A stretch of 64,000 nucleotides of DNA from Paramacrobiotus metropolitanus (lineage: Eukaryota > Tardigrada > Eutardigrada > Parachela > Macrobiotidae). The notes beneath the pieces are model-generated. The model was not told the DNA's origin, searched no databases, and saw only the letters and a list, made by a program, of their open reading frames with translations. Below are positions 34,448-46,683 of the stretch, in pieces; the stretch's first letter is position 1, and each line of letters opens with the position of its first letter. The stretch is from the NCBI RefSeq assembly GCF_019649055.1, contig NW_026570239.1, positions 930,001-994,000 on the forward strand. The letters are read 5' to 3'. Both the position numbers and the translations under genes were made by a program.

Positions 34448-34875
34448 CAAGTCTACGGCAGCAAACGCAGGTGCAGCGGCGTTGGAAGCGGAAAAAAAGA
34501 AGTCCCGGTTTTATTTGTATCTAAGTGGCAGATACATCTTTGTACCGATAGCTTTCGAAACAATGGGCCCTTGGGGGCCGTCCGCTATCGCCATCATCAA
34601 AGCACTGGGCAAACGACTCGAGCAACACACGGGGGAAGCCCGTTCTCATGAATTTTTACGCCAAAGATAGCTCAGAGCAGCAATTATGGAAACAACAAAT
34701 ATGGCTGCTTGTTTCTAGCCAGGAGAGACTGCTTTATCAAATAACAACCATCGCCTTCCTACAACGCGGAAACCGCTTTATAAATCCGCTTTGGACACCT
34801 ATTTTCATACTGTCATCTATTGAGACCCTTGTAGTTGAGACCGTTCTTCGAACCAGTACCATAATTCGTTTGACG

Positions 34876-35679
34876 ATGGCTCGGAAGGATGCTCGTGGAC
34901 AGCATAGTCCAAACGCCGAAAATTCGGAAAACACGGTGGCTACCCGGCCTACCCCGAATGATAAGGGGTGTGCTCCATCCAGATGTTTATAGCCAACTGG
35001 TTAGCCACACCGAAAACATAAATCTATGGGCGGCAACGGTCAGTCGTTATACTGCTGTCTTTCTCCTTCTGGCGGCCCTCAGGATCCCATGCGATACCAT
35101 CAGTGCCCTGACTAGCAGGGTCTACGCGTTTCCCCATGAGGTATGCGTGTGCGCTTTAATACGGTAATGAGTAATCAGAGGTAAGCCAGCGCTGACGTAG
35201 TATAAAGGTAATAAAGTGCTTTTCAGTAGAAGTAGTACAGATAGTAGTTCAACGATCGTTATTCTAAATCTTGGTAGCCGGAAGAAACGCGTTTTCGGAA
35301 ACGGACGGAATATCTACTGATGAACGTCGTACTACCCGGGATGGTGTATTGGTTGATTTCCATTCTGACGCTGTGTTGCGCCCGGCAGATTGTGACAAAA
35401 GCTCAGGAAGTATGGAAAAATCCACGGTTGTTCATCGAGAGTGAAGCCGTATGTCAACAGCTTGTGGACGCATGCAGCCAACTGCGCTTCGTCTCCTTAC
35501 CAATTGCGGTCGGTCCGATGCTGACCTTCTTTGAGGATGTTGTTCTTATCGACGTCAATGTCTACTTGGGAAAAGAATTCTACGCTCACATAAAGGTTAA
35601 TCGTCTTTCCTGGTGGCTGGATCTCGGGCAAGTCTTCTTCTGGGGTTGGTGGGAGCGTTTGGTTACGTTTGGTCGTTGA
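34876..35679 (+). pseudogene. Multi-pass membrane protein family, copy 1 (broken)
   Basis: Exon 1 (34876–35140) begins MARKDARGQHSPNAENSENT but has one extra base near 34970 relative to copy 3, so its frame is lost before the hydrophobic helix. Its length of 265 bases, against 264, shows the same. Exon 2 (35278–35679) follows a TTGGTAG acceptor and is open: GIVYW-like start, NPRLFIESEAVCQQLVDAC, AVGPMLTFFEDV and SWWLDLGQVFFWGWWERL. A deletion near 35670 removes the usual end and gives a short alternative tail. Copies 2–4 have intact frames, so this is the decayed member, close kin to copy 3. Confidence 0.88.
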
Positions 35680-35689
35680 GGGCCAGTAC

Positions 35690-36225
35690 CTGTAATTCAA
35701 AATGGAGACCGTGATCTCTTCTAACAACTGAAAGCATGCGCAGACCATGGTATCACGCAAGGGTTTTCAACTAAGAAGATGAACCGTTTTCTTTTTGCTC
35801 TTGTGAAAGGAATATTACGGATTCAGTCTTTAGTACCGTAACCACAGTCATGATAATATTTAATCAAGGAGCAACCGCACATATCATCGGCTCCCCTAGG
35901 CATATTCTTACTCGTAAGCGAACTTATTGATTGCTCTTCTGTTAGCAGTTCTAGTATCGTTTCAAAACATTAAGCGCTTATTTTCGGGATTCGTATTCAT
36001 ATTTTCTGGACGTTTAGACTCATTCATTGGCATATGTGCATCTTACAGTATATGAGCAATTATTTGTGGTTACCTACCTATTTACGCGTCAAAAATGTCG
36101 TGCTGCATGTACTAAAGCGGTAGTTTCGTTCAATCAAAAAAAACAACGTTGGTTCAGTAAGATTTCTGTTTCCACTGAGACTGTCACGTGATAATAAGCC
36201 TCTATTCTTTATTAAAATTGCTTTA
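35690..36225. other. 3' flank of membrane gene copy 1
   Basis: This aligns with 60405–61035 but carries no gene. Shared CATATCATCGGCTCCCCTAG and TCATTTTCGGGATTCGTATT blocks show it is part of the duplicated unit. Confidence 0.6.
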
Positions 36226-36229
36226 TACA

Positions 36230-36575
36230 AGTACATGGCGTATTGCTCTCTACCGCTTCGCAGCGGGAATGGCGCTTGTAAATCTTGTTTCCACCGCCAG
36301 CTTTTGGCATTGCAAATTGTGTTCGCCTTGAGAAACTACAACAGGGTATAGACTCGACACCAGTGTTGGTATCCACGTACCGGTTCCGGCATGATTCGTC
36401 CTGTTTCCCGTTGTTCCACGAATGCCGCATTCAGCGGCTGGTCGCCAAAAAACGGCCCTGCTGCAACTGGCACTCCATATGACGCCGCTTCCACCGTACT
36501 GTTCACCCACAATGGCTGATGAATACACCGATTGCCTTATGCGCTAGGACGGCTTTTTGTGGCACCCACGGGACG
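36230..36575 (-). pseudogene. UDP-glycosyltransferase C-terminal fragment, copy 1
   Basis: The minus strand encodes WVPQKAVLAHKAIGVFISH followed by CG, a good match to the nucleotide-sugar-binding signature of GT1 glycosyltransferases. After a one-base shift it continues NSTVEAASYGVPVAAGPFFG and DQPLN. The tail then loses similarity. There is no N-terminal acceptor domain, no membrane anchor and no splice partner nearby, and the frame is broken inside the signature, so this is a remnant. The WxPQ...HCGxNS pattern is closer to the plant/bacterial style than to the usual animal FITHGG style. Confidence 0.75.
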
Positions 36576-36784
36576 ATCATTATAGGTCACACAGATACAA
36601 GTTAATTAAGGTATGAATTAGAATCTTAGATTTCCCACAATGTGTCTCCCGCACTGAAGTTACTCCATTTCTAGTGAAAAAAATTACATGATTGATGATA
36701 CCAGTTTCTTTACATGCACCGAAACTTCTGCATTCACACATTTTCAGATACTTCATTTTCATTGTTTTGTAAGATTTCGTGTTC

Positions 36785-36925
36785 AGAGGTTTCGTTTGCC
36801 TTGGCGTGAAATCCGTCTGCACGCCCAACATTAGCGGGAGATTTAGTAACTGCTTCAAAATGATTTCGAAAAAGTTTAAATGCATGCAGGTGAACCGAAA
36901 AATGTCATGTTTGAAATGAGCGTCT
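36785..36925. repeat. Dispersed repeat, copy 2
   Basis: GGCGTGAAATCCGT, AACATT-GCGGGAG and TTTAAATGCATGCAGGTGA align with the repeat at 8050–8207. A near-identical sequence is at 61600–61730 as part of the block duplication. Confidence 0.6.
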
Positions 36926-37094
36926 TGCATGGATCTCTCATACATCAAGATTTTATCCTAGATAACTTTCACAATACAATTTTGTCCTTGATAGCGGCTC
37001 ACATTCCTCGTTGAAGCCATGCACTCGATTTTGATTGAGGAACGACAGCAGAGTTGTTGACATTCGGCTTGGCTGTATATTTATTTGGCCGAAG

Positions 37095-39423
37095 TGTCTC
37101 GGGGCAACCGTTTTTGTTGGAATTGCAATACTTTGTATCGGTATTGTTGCCTGGAAATGGAATTTAATCAGTAAAAACAAAACATCACGAAAATCGCAAA
37201 TTTAAAATATTTTTTTTTACCCTTCCTGAAATATGAATGGCCCCGTGGGGGCCGGGGGTCTTTTCACAACCGTTTTTTTAGATGACTATATCAAAGTTAA
37301 TACTATGGTTAATAGATACAGAACTACTTAACAAGTTAAACTGTATTCTGGTCCTAGTTTTGCTCTGCTAACAATTAAAAGTTTGATATGATGGTCAACA
37401 CTACGCGACTGCTTCGGTGTAATGCACGCTTGCATTAAATTACATGTAAGCAAGCACGCGATTTGAACGGTAAGGCGTTTCTATTTCTATCAGGATTTTT
37501 GCTCGAACGTAACGTTTACCATAAAAGAGCAATTGAAAATAGAATGAAAAGGCGGTGACACGCTTTTTTCGGTATTTTTTTTAAATATCAATATGCCATG
37601 CGCGTTTGCTGGGGAAAATCGCATGGGATGCTGCAATTTTGAGCACATCAACACAGATTGCAATACTCATATCAACGATATTAATTTTTAAGGCCATGAG
37701 TAAGGCACGACGACTATGTTGCTGATTTATATCGAGAGGGGGTAGAATGTTTTAAAAATTTTTGAATACTGCAAAGATCTAAATTAATTTTTTTGCCGTC
37801 ACGATTTTGAATGGTAAGAAAAGCTGACATTCTTCCTTTTACATATAGATTTTTTTCAAAAGCTTATTCGGACTGTCGCATCTGGTACGGCGGTTCAGTT
37901 CTTGACACTTGTATAAATCAGTAAAATTGTGCTTACTGTACAGTACTTCAATTCCAAGTTAAGTGCAGAACTTATTACAGTTATGAGTGGAAAAAACACT
38001 GGATGCAGATCTGCTAGTGCTTTTTGCTTTTATGTCAGAGTTCAGATGACCTTTAGTTTCCATGACAATGGCCGTCCCACAGATTATTAACTATTATTGT
38101 TATGAACATGATTACACGAGTACCACGCTTGGAGAGATGTCTAGTAGAGTCCGTAAGTGCATTGTAGTCCGTTATGTGCAAATCACTTGGTTTACAGTGC
38201 TAATTTCGATACTCGGACTAAAATTAATTGCAAAATTTGAAGAAGGTCCGTCTCTAACGAAGCTTTCAATGACAGTAAACTTATTTTACTGTATTATAAA
38301 ACATTTCAAGCTTTCACCTATAAATGTTTAAAAGATATTGCGCGGACAAACTATTTTGTCGCTTATATACAGTGCAAAAATTATTATGATTATAGCCACT
38401 TGTATACGCTATCACAAAGTAATTCAGAACTTCAGTACGGCAGGAAAGTGAAAAATCCCGTGCATGTACAGTATGTACATATCTGTAGAAGTAGTCAAAG
38501 TACCGCCGCCAGGATAAAAATGGATTTTGTCACTTTGTGCAAATAGGACCAGTTGCAGTCGAACTGCATTATGCAGGACTGTCATTCAACAAGTTTAATG
38601 TCATTGTCATTACGCCATTTACTGAATCACATACCGCCGTACAGACGGTACAGTGCGGCACGTAAACCGCAAAAGGCGTAAATTATAAACTGTACAGGGA
38701 CAGTTTCACAAAAACAATCAAAGCAAAATTTTTACGTAATTCACAATAAGGCAACATTTTGGCGTCATAAAAAAGGGAAGCCGACCTGCACATCACAAAG
38801 GGGCCTAGAAAAATGAAGTAGCAAAAGCTTATTGATAACAAAGCAGCCCGTGTTAGCCCTACGGGCATGGTAACAAGGGTTTCAGTGACCGCTGGGAGTA
38901 ACAAATGAAGTTGACTAAAGGTGAACAGCTCAGGAACACTCTCCGCACTCTGTGGATTTTGTTGCACTTTAGATCAGCGAAATTGGGTGATTAGAAGCTG
39001 AAATGACTGGCCGGGAAGGAGAGGGGCTGACAGTCTAGCACAGATAATTAATATTCATAAACGTATACCAAGTAACCATTTTACTCGGACCGCTCCCCTG
39101 TTCTCTTGCCGTCACCCGCCTGGAGTGTGACGTTACGGCAGTACATATGGTAAAATCAGACGCGGAGCATCACTTTTACTGCTCGTGCAGGACTCCAGAG
39201 CCTGCACGCGTATTTACGTGAGCGTCACATCTGCTACGTTCCACTGTCAAAGTTAATTTTGAAATTTACGGTCGGTGTTGATTTTTACAAACGAAAAATG
39301 CATCAACTGCTTTCCACTTCAAATATTGTAAATATTCGCTTTCTATTTTAAATTACGTAGTAATTTTAAATATTATGTACTGTTTCCTGTTGTGACATCC
39401 GGTTGCTGCGGCGCGACGCCACT
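37095..39423. other. AT-rich intergenic, nothing recognised
   Basis: Open frames at 38062–38331 (plus) and 38683–38967 (minus) have no domains or paralogues here. CCCCGTGGGGGCCGGGGG near 37242 is a local GC island without further signal. No element boundaries were seen. Confidence 0.4.
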
Positions 39424-39425
39424 TA

Positions 39426-42400
39426 GTTCACCGAAAACGGCAGTTTCGACTAAATGGTTTTCCGATTTCGAGTGACTTTGTGAACACCGTTCCCCGACTC
39501 TCCGTCCCAGTTGTACGGATGACTGTGAGGGACATGAACGTGTTGAAACCGAATCGTCGAAATTCGTGGTTTCGATGACTGCGGTGTAGGAGAGGATGGC
39601 TCCTTGCTAACACACTCTCCGTTTTCTTTCGCCCAGTCATACATACGTATGCCCAAGTGGACACTGCCCACCTGGACGCCTAGATAGTTAATGTACATCT
39701 TGCAGACAAACTTGCATAGAATAATACTATAATCCCTTAATACAGGCATTTGGGGATAACATTAATTATGGAAAGCTACTAATGAGGTATTTTGTGCCAA
39801 AAATTACCGTGAGTAAGTAGATTGCCAAACTAAAACTTTTTGTGAAATTCTTAGATTTGAAAACTAAGCAGTAAGTACATGATTACAAAACTTGTTAAAA
39901 TGTTGTTTGACTTGTTGCAGAAGCCTTAACTCACAGATCACTATCGGGCAACTTGTATTTGACATTTACTCATTGTACTGTACTCTGTAGTCTCTACTGT
40001 ATTGCAATACCGAATAATACTCGGCTTGCCATAAGCATAATGCCGGCTATGCAGCACTCAACCGCCCTGGGCGGTGACTTCTTACCGTTGCAGCGGGCGG
40101 TTGCCTGCTTCCTGTTCCTGTCACATTGCCGAAGCAAAGACAACTATGAGGAATACGAGTACATATTTCGATCACCACGACGGGACGGTGAGTCGGACTG
40201 ACCGTGTCATCGGAAATCCGTGACCACGGAAACTCCGTCAACACCGCCTCCTAGAGAAACTATTTCTAAGTCTCAGAAAACGGTTAATTATGGGGTTACA
40301 CTTGCCGGCGATGCACTTCGATGCACAAAACAGGCGTATACAGATAATATTTTGTGGCTTTTGTTGCACTCCAGGATCTGTAGTGCAAGTTGAATTTTTT
40401 TTTAACTTTTTTGTGATAGTTCGTTGTGCGCAGCACTACAATAATTTCATTTCGACGCGAAAAGCTGAGGCACAGGGAACTTCAGGTTCAGTTTCTAATT
40501 TGGTTTTCTGTGCAAAAATCGCACTGCTTAGTAAAACATGATCACCATTAATTTGAAAATAAGTTACAAATTGGTTAATTTTGAGAAGTACCATTTGAAG
40601 GCGCGTTTTTTCACGCGGTTTTCCTAGTGAAAAGTCAAGATAAATCAATGAAAGTAGAGATTGTTATGAAACTACTAAATATCACTGTCCAAGAAAGGTC
40701 ATTCTGCTAAGCCACCATTTCATTTTTTCTCGCCGCAACAACAGCATACAGTAATTGTTTGAGCTTTTCATAAAGTAAAGCTTAAACAAGTGATTTAGAA
40801 AGTATTAATGAGCCGCTTTCGGGTTACAGTTAGGAAATCACTATGGCCTCACCAATTTCATTCCCGTTGATCATAGCCACCCGTTTTTGCATCGCTCTAA
40901 TAAGCTAATTATAGGCACCAGTTTCAGTATTAACAAATACAGATCGTTCGTGCCAAGTGTGGACAGTAAACAAAAAATTCCCAGCTGCTACCGTTGAACA
41001 CAAAATGCTTTCGCTATTTTTTCATGATACAAAGTAGTTCTTTATCTACAGCAACTTTTTTAGTCAACTGCACTAGAAGCTCATATGTAGGAATCGGGAG
41101 CCGAATTTTAACTTTCAATTTTTTCACAAAATTCGCACTGCTTGATAAGAAATATTTATGATCTGCCAATAATTTTTTTAAAATTGTGGGTGGTTAAGAA
41201 CTATCAACTGATGAAGTGGTCTTACAGTGGTACATTTCCACATTCTTTTGAAGGTGGCTTTTAACATACAGGTCTATGGGCGTTACATCTTTTATCGAAA
41301 TTTCCACGAGCACGGATAGCGCAGGATTCCTTTGCTTAAGGCGGCCCCATAGTCAACCGTTTTGTGGGACGGAGAAAAAGTTTCTCGGTGGGACGGTACT
41401 GACGGAGTTTCCGCGGTCACGGATTTCCCACGACATGGTCACTCCGATTTACCGTCCCGTCGTGGTGTCCGAAAGTTGTATTCCTCATAGTTGTCCGTGC
41501 TTCGGCTATATTAGTGGCACCGTGTTGACAGGAAGTAGACATCCGCCTGCTGCAACGTTTGGAAGTCACCGCCCAGAGCGGTTGAAGGCTGCATTATGGA
41601 AAGCCGGCATTAGGCTTATGGCAAGCCGAGTACAGTATTGAGTATTATTCGGTATTACAGTACTGTACTTACATGTCGATTAAAAGTAGGATGGGTTGGT
41701 AAAGGCTTTGCAATAGCTCAAACAATATTTCAACAAGTTACTGAGCACTTATTGCCTAAGTTGTCAAACCTGAAAAACTAAATTTTTCATAAATTTTTAA
41801 TTTGGCAGTCTAACCATTCACGGTAATTTTTGGCACAAAATACCTCATTGGTAACTTTCCATAGGCATATTTATTGTTATCTGCAAATGCCTTCAATATT
41901 TCATTCAGCTGCTCTGAATTACGAGTTATTCTGTATTAATTTTTTTATGCTGCTAATGTTTTACGAGGCATTTTGCTGCAGTTTAATAAGCAGATGTAAA
42001 ACAAACGTAAAATTTTCCTAACGGCTCACAGATGGAAAATCATGTATAATATGTATTAACTTACAGATATGAAAAAATATACGTACAGGAGTAATTAGTT
42101 CAGTAATTAAAATGTCTGTTAACAAAAAGGGGCTATGTTAGATGTGCATTTATGTAATAGTAATTAGTCGGTGCAAATTATAATATGCAAGATGGACATA
42201 TGTGCAGGTACATAATATACTTGTATTAATAATCTGGGCGTCCAGGTGGGAAGTGACCACTTGGGCAAACGTATGTATGATTGGGCGAAAAAAAACGGAG
42301 ACTTTATTAGGGAGAATTTCGACGAATTTCGACGATTCGGTTTTAACACGATCATGTCCCCTCATAGTCGTCCGTAAAAATGGGACGGAGAATCGGGGAA

Positions 42401-42464
42401 CGATGTCCTCAAAATCGCTCGAAATCTGAACACCATTTAGTCGAAACTGCCGTTTTCGGTGAAC
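39426..42464. mobile_element. 3.0-kb imperfect palindrome flanked by TA
   Basis: The ends GTTCACCGAAAACGGCAGTT and its inverse are exact, and TA flanks both sides (39424–39425, 42465–42466). Inverse matches continue inward: 39430–39720 with 42460–42185; 39765–39815 with 41865–41815 (GAGGTATTTTGTGCCAAAAA); and 40020–40290 with 41650–41370 (TTTCCG-GGTCACGGATTTCC). Arms therefore exceed 0.8–1.2 kb, with a divergent centre of about 1 kb. Neither arm shows transposase motifs. It resembles a very large Tc1/mariner-type foldback or a pair of inverted elements. Confidence 0.85.
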
Positions 42465-42469
42465 TACGA

Positions 42470-45095
42470 GGCCGCCTTTACCCACAGAGAACACCATTTG
42501 GGCCACTCAATAGTTTTTAAAAAAGTCCATACAAAAAGGACACCTCTTCGATTTTTTTAGGAGGGCAGTTATAAACACAGGAAAAACGCCCGCTACCCTC
42601 CTTCCTTAAGGGGACCACTATGAGATGACTTTCCGTTTAAAACGTTTCAAATTTTAACATCAGCTTGTAGGGAATTTTTCGGGCTTCCAGAGAGTGTGTA
42701 CCAACACGATCTCGTAAACTGTAATCATAAGTTATTAGTAAAAAACATGACCGGGTCAGCAGCGGCGTAATAAATGCAGTGATGTTATCGGCTAGCCATG
42801 GCCAGCGACATGGCAGATATGCCACAGAAGATCTCAGACAGAACACCTGATGCTGTCCTGTGGCCGGAGCAAACACATTCTTCCCTCTCAAGCTATGTCC
42901 TGTCTGATCTCTTTCTGCAAGCGCGGGCATGGGTAGCCGGCTCTGGCACACATTGCTGCCGGTCAGTCAACAAGCCCTCCATTCAGCGGACGTTTTCAAA
43001 AAACTAGTTAAAGGGCTTTAAAAATCGATAACTTCATTGTAAAACTTGCTACACTTTCCAAATGTGCATCAGATAATGTTTTATTTTCTAGAAAGCTTAT
43101 ATACCGTCACTCCGCTGTAATCCAACAAAGCATGTTTGAATAAACTGAAACAAACACTTTTCAAAAAGTGTTTTTCTCAATTTTTTTGTAAACTAACAAC
43201 ATTTTTTATTAACATGTTGGAGAATATAAGCTTTCCAGGCTAAAACACATCCAATGATGTGTATTGCATCTCATTCGAAAAAACTTTCTCATTCAACTTT
43301 TGATTCCAAAGTTTTTTCTTTGTTTCTTGAACAGCTCTGTCTAGACAGAGCGCAGACAAGATCGCAGCACACCATTGTGTGGCCAAACCTTTCGCGCATG
43401 CAGTCAGAACAATGGCAACAGTGTTCTTTCAGTTGTTTTAAACTTATTCATGTTTTCTCAGACCCACTTTCATCTCATAGCCCTCCCCTTAAGCTCCACC
43501 CGCCCCTTACTAATACGTTAGAAGATTGTGGTTTATTATTATTTTCTCCGTAAGGAAAAGTTACACAAGGAAAGTGGAAAGTTATTGTTGAATCTTCTTA
43601 CAGGAATATAATTAAATTTACTTTGTGCAACTGTCCACACTTGGCGCGAACACCCTGTAAAAACTTTTTCGTGGTTGCTCTAGGCAACCATTCTATTTCT
43701 GATTTTTAAGAATTTGTGATTAAAGTTTTATGATATGTCTGCATCAAAATTCAGGTTCTTCCAACAAAAAAGTACGTAACCGAGAATGGCCGCTTGGATC
43801 TACGTACTACAGAACGGAAAAATTAACACATCGAACACAATATTCTGATGATATCTTCAAGGGACTGTTTGCATTGTTGTCAGTATGAGGAATATTTTCT
43901 GTAGCTCTGCGATCATGTTATTAAACCGTATCTACTGCATACAATGTGTAGAAGCACTTTATCGTGCTTAACGCGAGGGTTAGGCAATTATGGACCAACT
44001 CACTTTAAAGGCTCTATCATTCTACTGTATGTAGTTAAAGCGCTATCGCGACTGTTTTCTAACAGCAGGATAATTTTGCTGCCGAATGGTGCATCGTGAT
44101 CAGCACAATATCGGCAGGCTACGCGTAAACAGCAGGCTGTAAACAAAATGCGTATCGTTGAACTGCATTTGAACGCTTCGAAGTTTTGTTACCCCCTAAG
44201 CGGATCGATTGCATAAAAAGGCTTTTCCCAAAAAGTGCCCATTACAGCTTCTCGAAAAAAATTTTTATAGATTTTAAAATTGATTTTAAAAATTTTGAAA
44301 CGCTATATCTTTTTCCCGTGTTAAGCTACATTTCTCAAACTTCGGCACTTTCGTCTTAGTACACAGCCTGTTATCCTGGACAACATTTCGTTGAATTATG
44401 TACAATAGTATTAATGCACTAGCAAAACGAACATAAATTATGAAAATTATAAACAATATGTGACTGACGCTACCAAGGAAGCCGAACTGACCGGCTCACA
44501 CTAGGCTGCGCACGCCAGTGAGAGACAGAGCGTAGGGAAGACACAGCGCTGCAGCTTCGATCGGTCAGGACAGTGCAGCTGCGTAACTCAGATCCGTCTC
44601 AGGGGATAACACTCGCCTGTCGTGCTAGAGGTCTGAAAATGTTTTGTTTACGTTTGAAGTCAAGAATCCATTGTTTTCGAGCCGGATTTTTTTAAATGTG
44701 GGTTACACATTGTCTAACTGGATACATGCTCCAAAACGTTTAATGACTTTTTGTAATTAATTGCCTAACCTTCACCTTAATATTCACGCTATGCACAAAT
44801 GCACGTGCAAGCTTGTCCCGTAGTTTCTATCGTAAAAGCGCTATGGACGATTGCCACTACCACAATGCCAGAATTACTTCTAGTTCTCTCAATACAGTAT
44901 TTAAGGTAATTACTGTATAATGGAAAAAAGTAAAAACGTATAAATTAAACCGTTTTTTTTAAGTAGGTCGATATTTTGGCAACAGGCATGCTAAAAGCAG
45001 GTAGAAGCATGAACGTTCGTGTTCTCCTTGAGTCCCAAACACTTTATGCGTTGTGTTACTGTATTCTAGAGCTAAAATTTAATGTTTGTACGTAT
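42470..45095. other. Intergenic, nothing firmly recognised
   Basis: No gene is supported. ACAGGGTGTTCGCGCCAAGT, reading inward on the minus strand from about 43663, resembles a transposon terminus and has an inverse partner near 40945 inside the palindrome. Open frames at 42637–42951 and 43254–43553 are unsupported. Confidence 0.4.
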
Positions 45096-45109
45096 ACGTT
45101 AGTGTTAAA

Positions 45110-45268
45110 ATTGTTTGTGGGGCAACATCCGGTTCGGGAGTTACGACTGTAAGAAAGCTCCAAAAAGTTAGAAAGCATACATCTTGGTGTACCCACAGTC
45201 TCATTATTGCCCGAATCCTTTCCAACTTTGCAAAAAATTGCACATAAGCATGAAGACGCGAAACCAAG
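45110..45268. repeat. Dispersed repeat, copy 3
   Basis: GGCAACATCCGGTTCGGGAG, CCAAAAAGT, GGTGTACCCACAGTCTCATTAT and the closing CATGAAGA align with 8075–8207. Here there is no TTAA terminal repeat, so this sequence exists independently of that element. Confidence 0.75.
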
Positions 45269-45269
45269 T

Positions 45270-46535
45270 TTGCATTATGCTTTTCAAATTTTAGAATAAC
45301 TTTCGAAAGTTCTAAAACTTATTTTAAATCTGGAAAAGAATGCCAGAATTCCGGTTCCGTGTCCAAACCATTAGAATGCACACCCGGAGAAAAAGTGAAA
45401 CCAGCATAAAATTATGTATCAAATACCCGGTAAACGCACTGCACAAGCAGACATCCACAAACCGAAAGCCACCAAAGCTCTAGTGTATTGTACAGATACT
45501 GTGTACTATACCATAATAATTTTTAGAGATGAGTTGCCACAGGTGATCTCTGATCACTTGAAAAAACTAGATGGACCGGAAACGATTTTTCCCGTAAAGC
45601 GAAACGCAAATCGGCCCATGTTTGTACCTTCACTGCCCGCCAACAAAGCTGAATTTTCACACGCCAATTGTGCGGCCGAAATACGACTTACCTAACCCTT
45701 CATTCTGCAGCGTCTTAGTTCTCGTTATACAAGCGTTTTTGTTCTTTGTTTGTAGTTTATTTGCAAGCACTACTTAGTGTGCGCTTTTGACGTTTTACTC
45801 TCACCATAATTTTATATGGCCAACCATAGAGGCGACTGTGTATTTCGTGGAAATTTAGCGAATGTAATACTGGAACATTTCTTGCAATTATTAGTGGCAT
45901 TGGCATTTTCTGTATTGACTAGATTTATAAACAAGTGTGACACCGGTGAGTAAGCATAACAGCGGGAGGTTTTGGGTGATCAAAAGTTAATCTTCATACT
46001 ATAAATTTGGGAGTATTTAGGCATGCTTACGGGATGAACACAACAATAATTGAAATAAAATTCACAGTCAAATGGCAAAGCAATTGGGAAATTGAGCTAA
46101 AAATCTACCTACAGAGTACAGCCTACCTGCAGGCTGCAACTGATGGACAAAATCCAAAGTGCGTATGAGTAGTACCAAAAGTACGTAGGTTAGGTAAGTA
46201 CCAATAATTATTTGGATGGTACTACAGTGCTACTCATCCAAATTTACAGGTACTACTCTGTCTTTCGTAATTTACGGATAGGTTTCTGATACCGTAAATT
46301 ACGAATTCTGGTCTGCTCCAGCCAATGAATTTTAGTTGTTAGAATACTTTTTATTCCCAAAGCACTCTCTTAGTTATCTTATAACTGACCCTGAATTAAA
46401 TAATTTGTTAAAATATTACTAAACTGCCACTATTTCTTAAACTTTCCAAACTAAATTAACTAATAATATTACATTATTTAATTATTTGTAAATCGTACAC
46501 AATTTAAAATTAATATTTTTAAATGATTTGATTTC
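45270..46535. other. Intergenic with small hairpins
   Basis: ATTTGGATG and its inverse at about 46209–46242, and TCGTAATTTACGG (46263–46275) with its exact inverse (46290–46302), form short hairpins. The open frame at 45414–45695 is unsupported. Confidence 0.5.
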
Positions 46536-46539
46536 GAGC

Positions 46540-46625
46540 TTGACGTCATACAGATGGGCGGAGCTGTCACACTGTCACCAAAATTCGACCACAAAGTGCA
46601 TATATATAAAATATAAATTAATTTT
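46540..46625. repeat. 107-bp satellite unit, outlying copy
   Basis: TTGACGTCATACAGATGGGC and GGAGCTGTCACACTGTCACC match the array at 47583–47905. The retrotransposon fragment at 46684–47560 lies between this copy and the main array. Confidence 0.8.
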
Positions 46626-46683
46626 TAAATTTTATTTTATTTCTCAATATGTACAAGGCGAGCTTCGCTCAACAAATATCATT

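Larger units (their letters stand above)
32870..34668 (+). pseudogene. Retrotransposon endonuclease-like C-terminus, split and truncated
   Basis: The plus strand carries ERRPDGCTTFAWHRG and CLAWDVTCVDTVAPSHVKST at about 32950–33074. It resumes after an insertion at 34448 with KSTAANAGAAALEAEKKKSR, then GRYIFVPIAFETMGPWGPSA and ARSHEFLRQR, ending at 34668. The RPD...WDVTC spacing resembles the R/K-PD-X(n)-D motif of restriction-like endonucleases in R2/CRE-type non-LTR elements; this assignment is by motif only. The usual last 25–30 residues are missing because another duplicated block starts at 34669. It is the only copy on the plus strand. Confidence 0.85.
34669..37092. repeat. Block duplicated at 59.35–61.88 kb
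   Basis: From CTCAGAGCAGCAATTATGGA onward the sequence is nearly identical to 59350–61880 in the same order. It contains the membrane-protein gene, its 3' flank, the UGT remnant, the GGCGTGAAATCCGT repeat and the start of the next unit (GAGGAACGACAGCAGAGTTG near 37040). The left edge coincides with the broken end of the retrotransposon fragment at 34668; the right edge is near 37092. Confidence 0.88.

Noticed and set aside
46150-46310. A complete MITE around the hairpins
   Set aside because: Only short hairpins are seen; no consistent outer ends or target duplication could be found.
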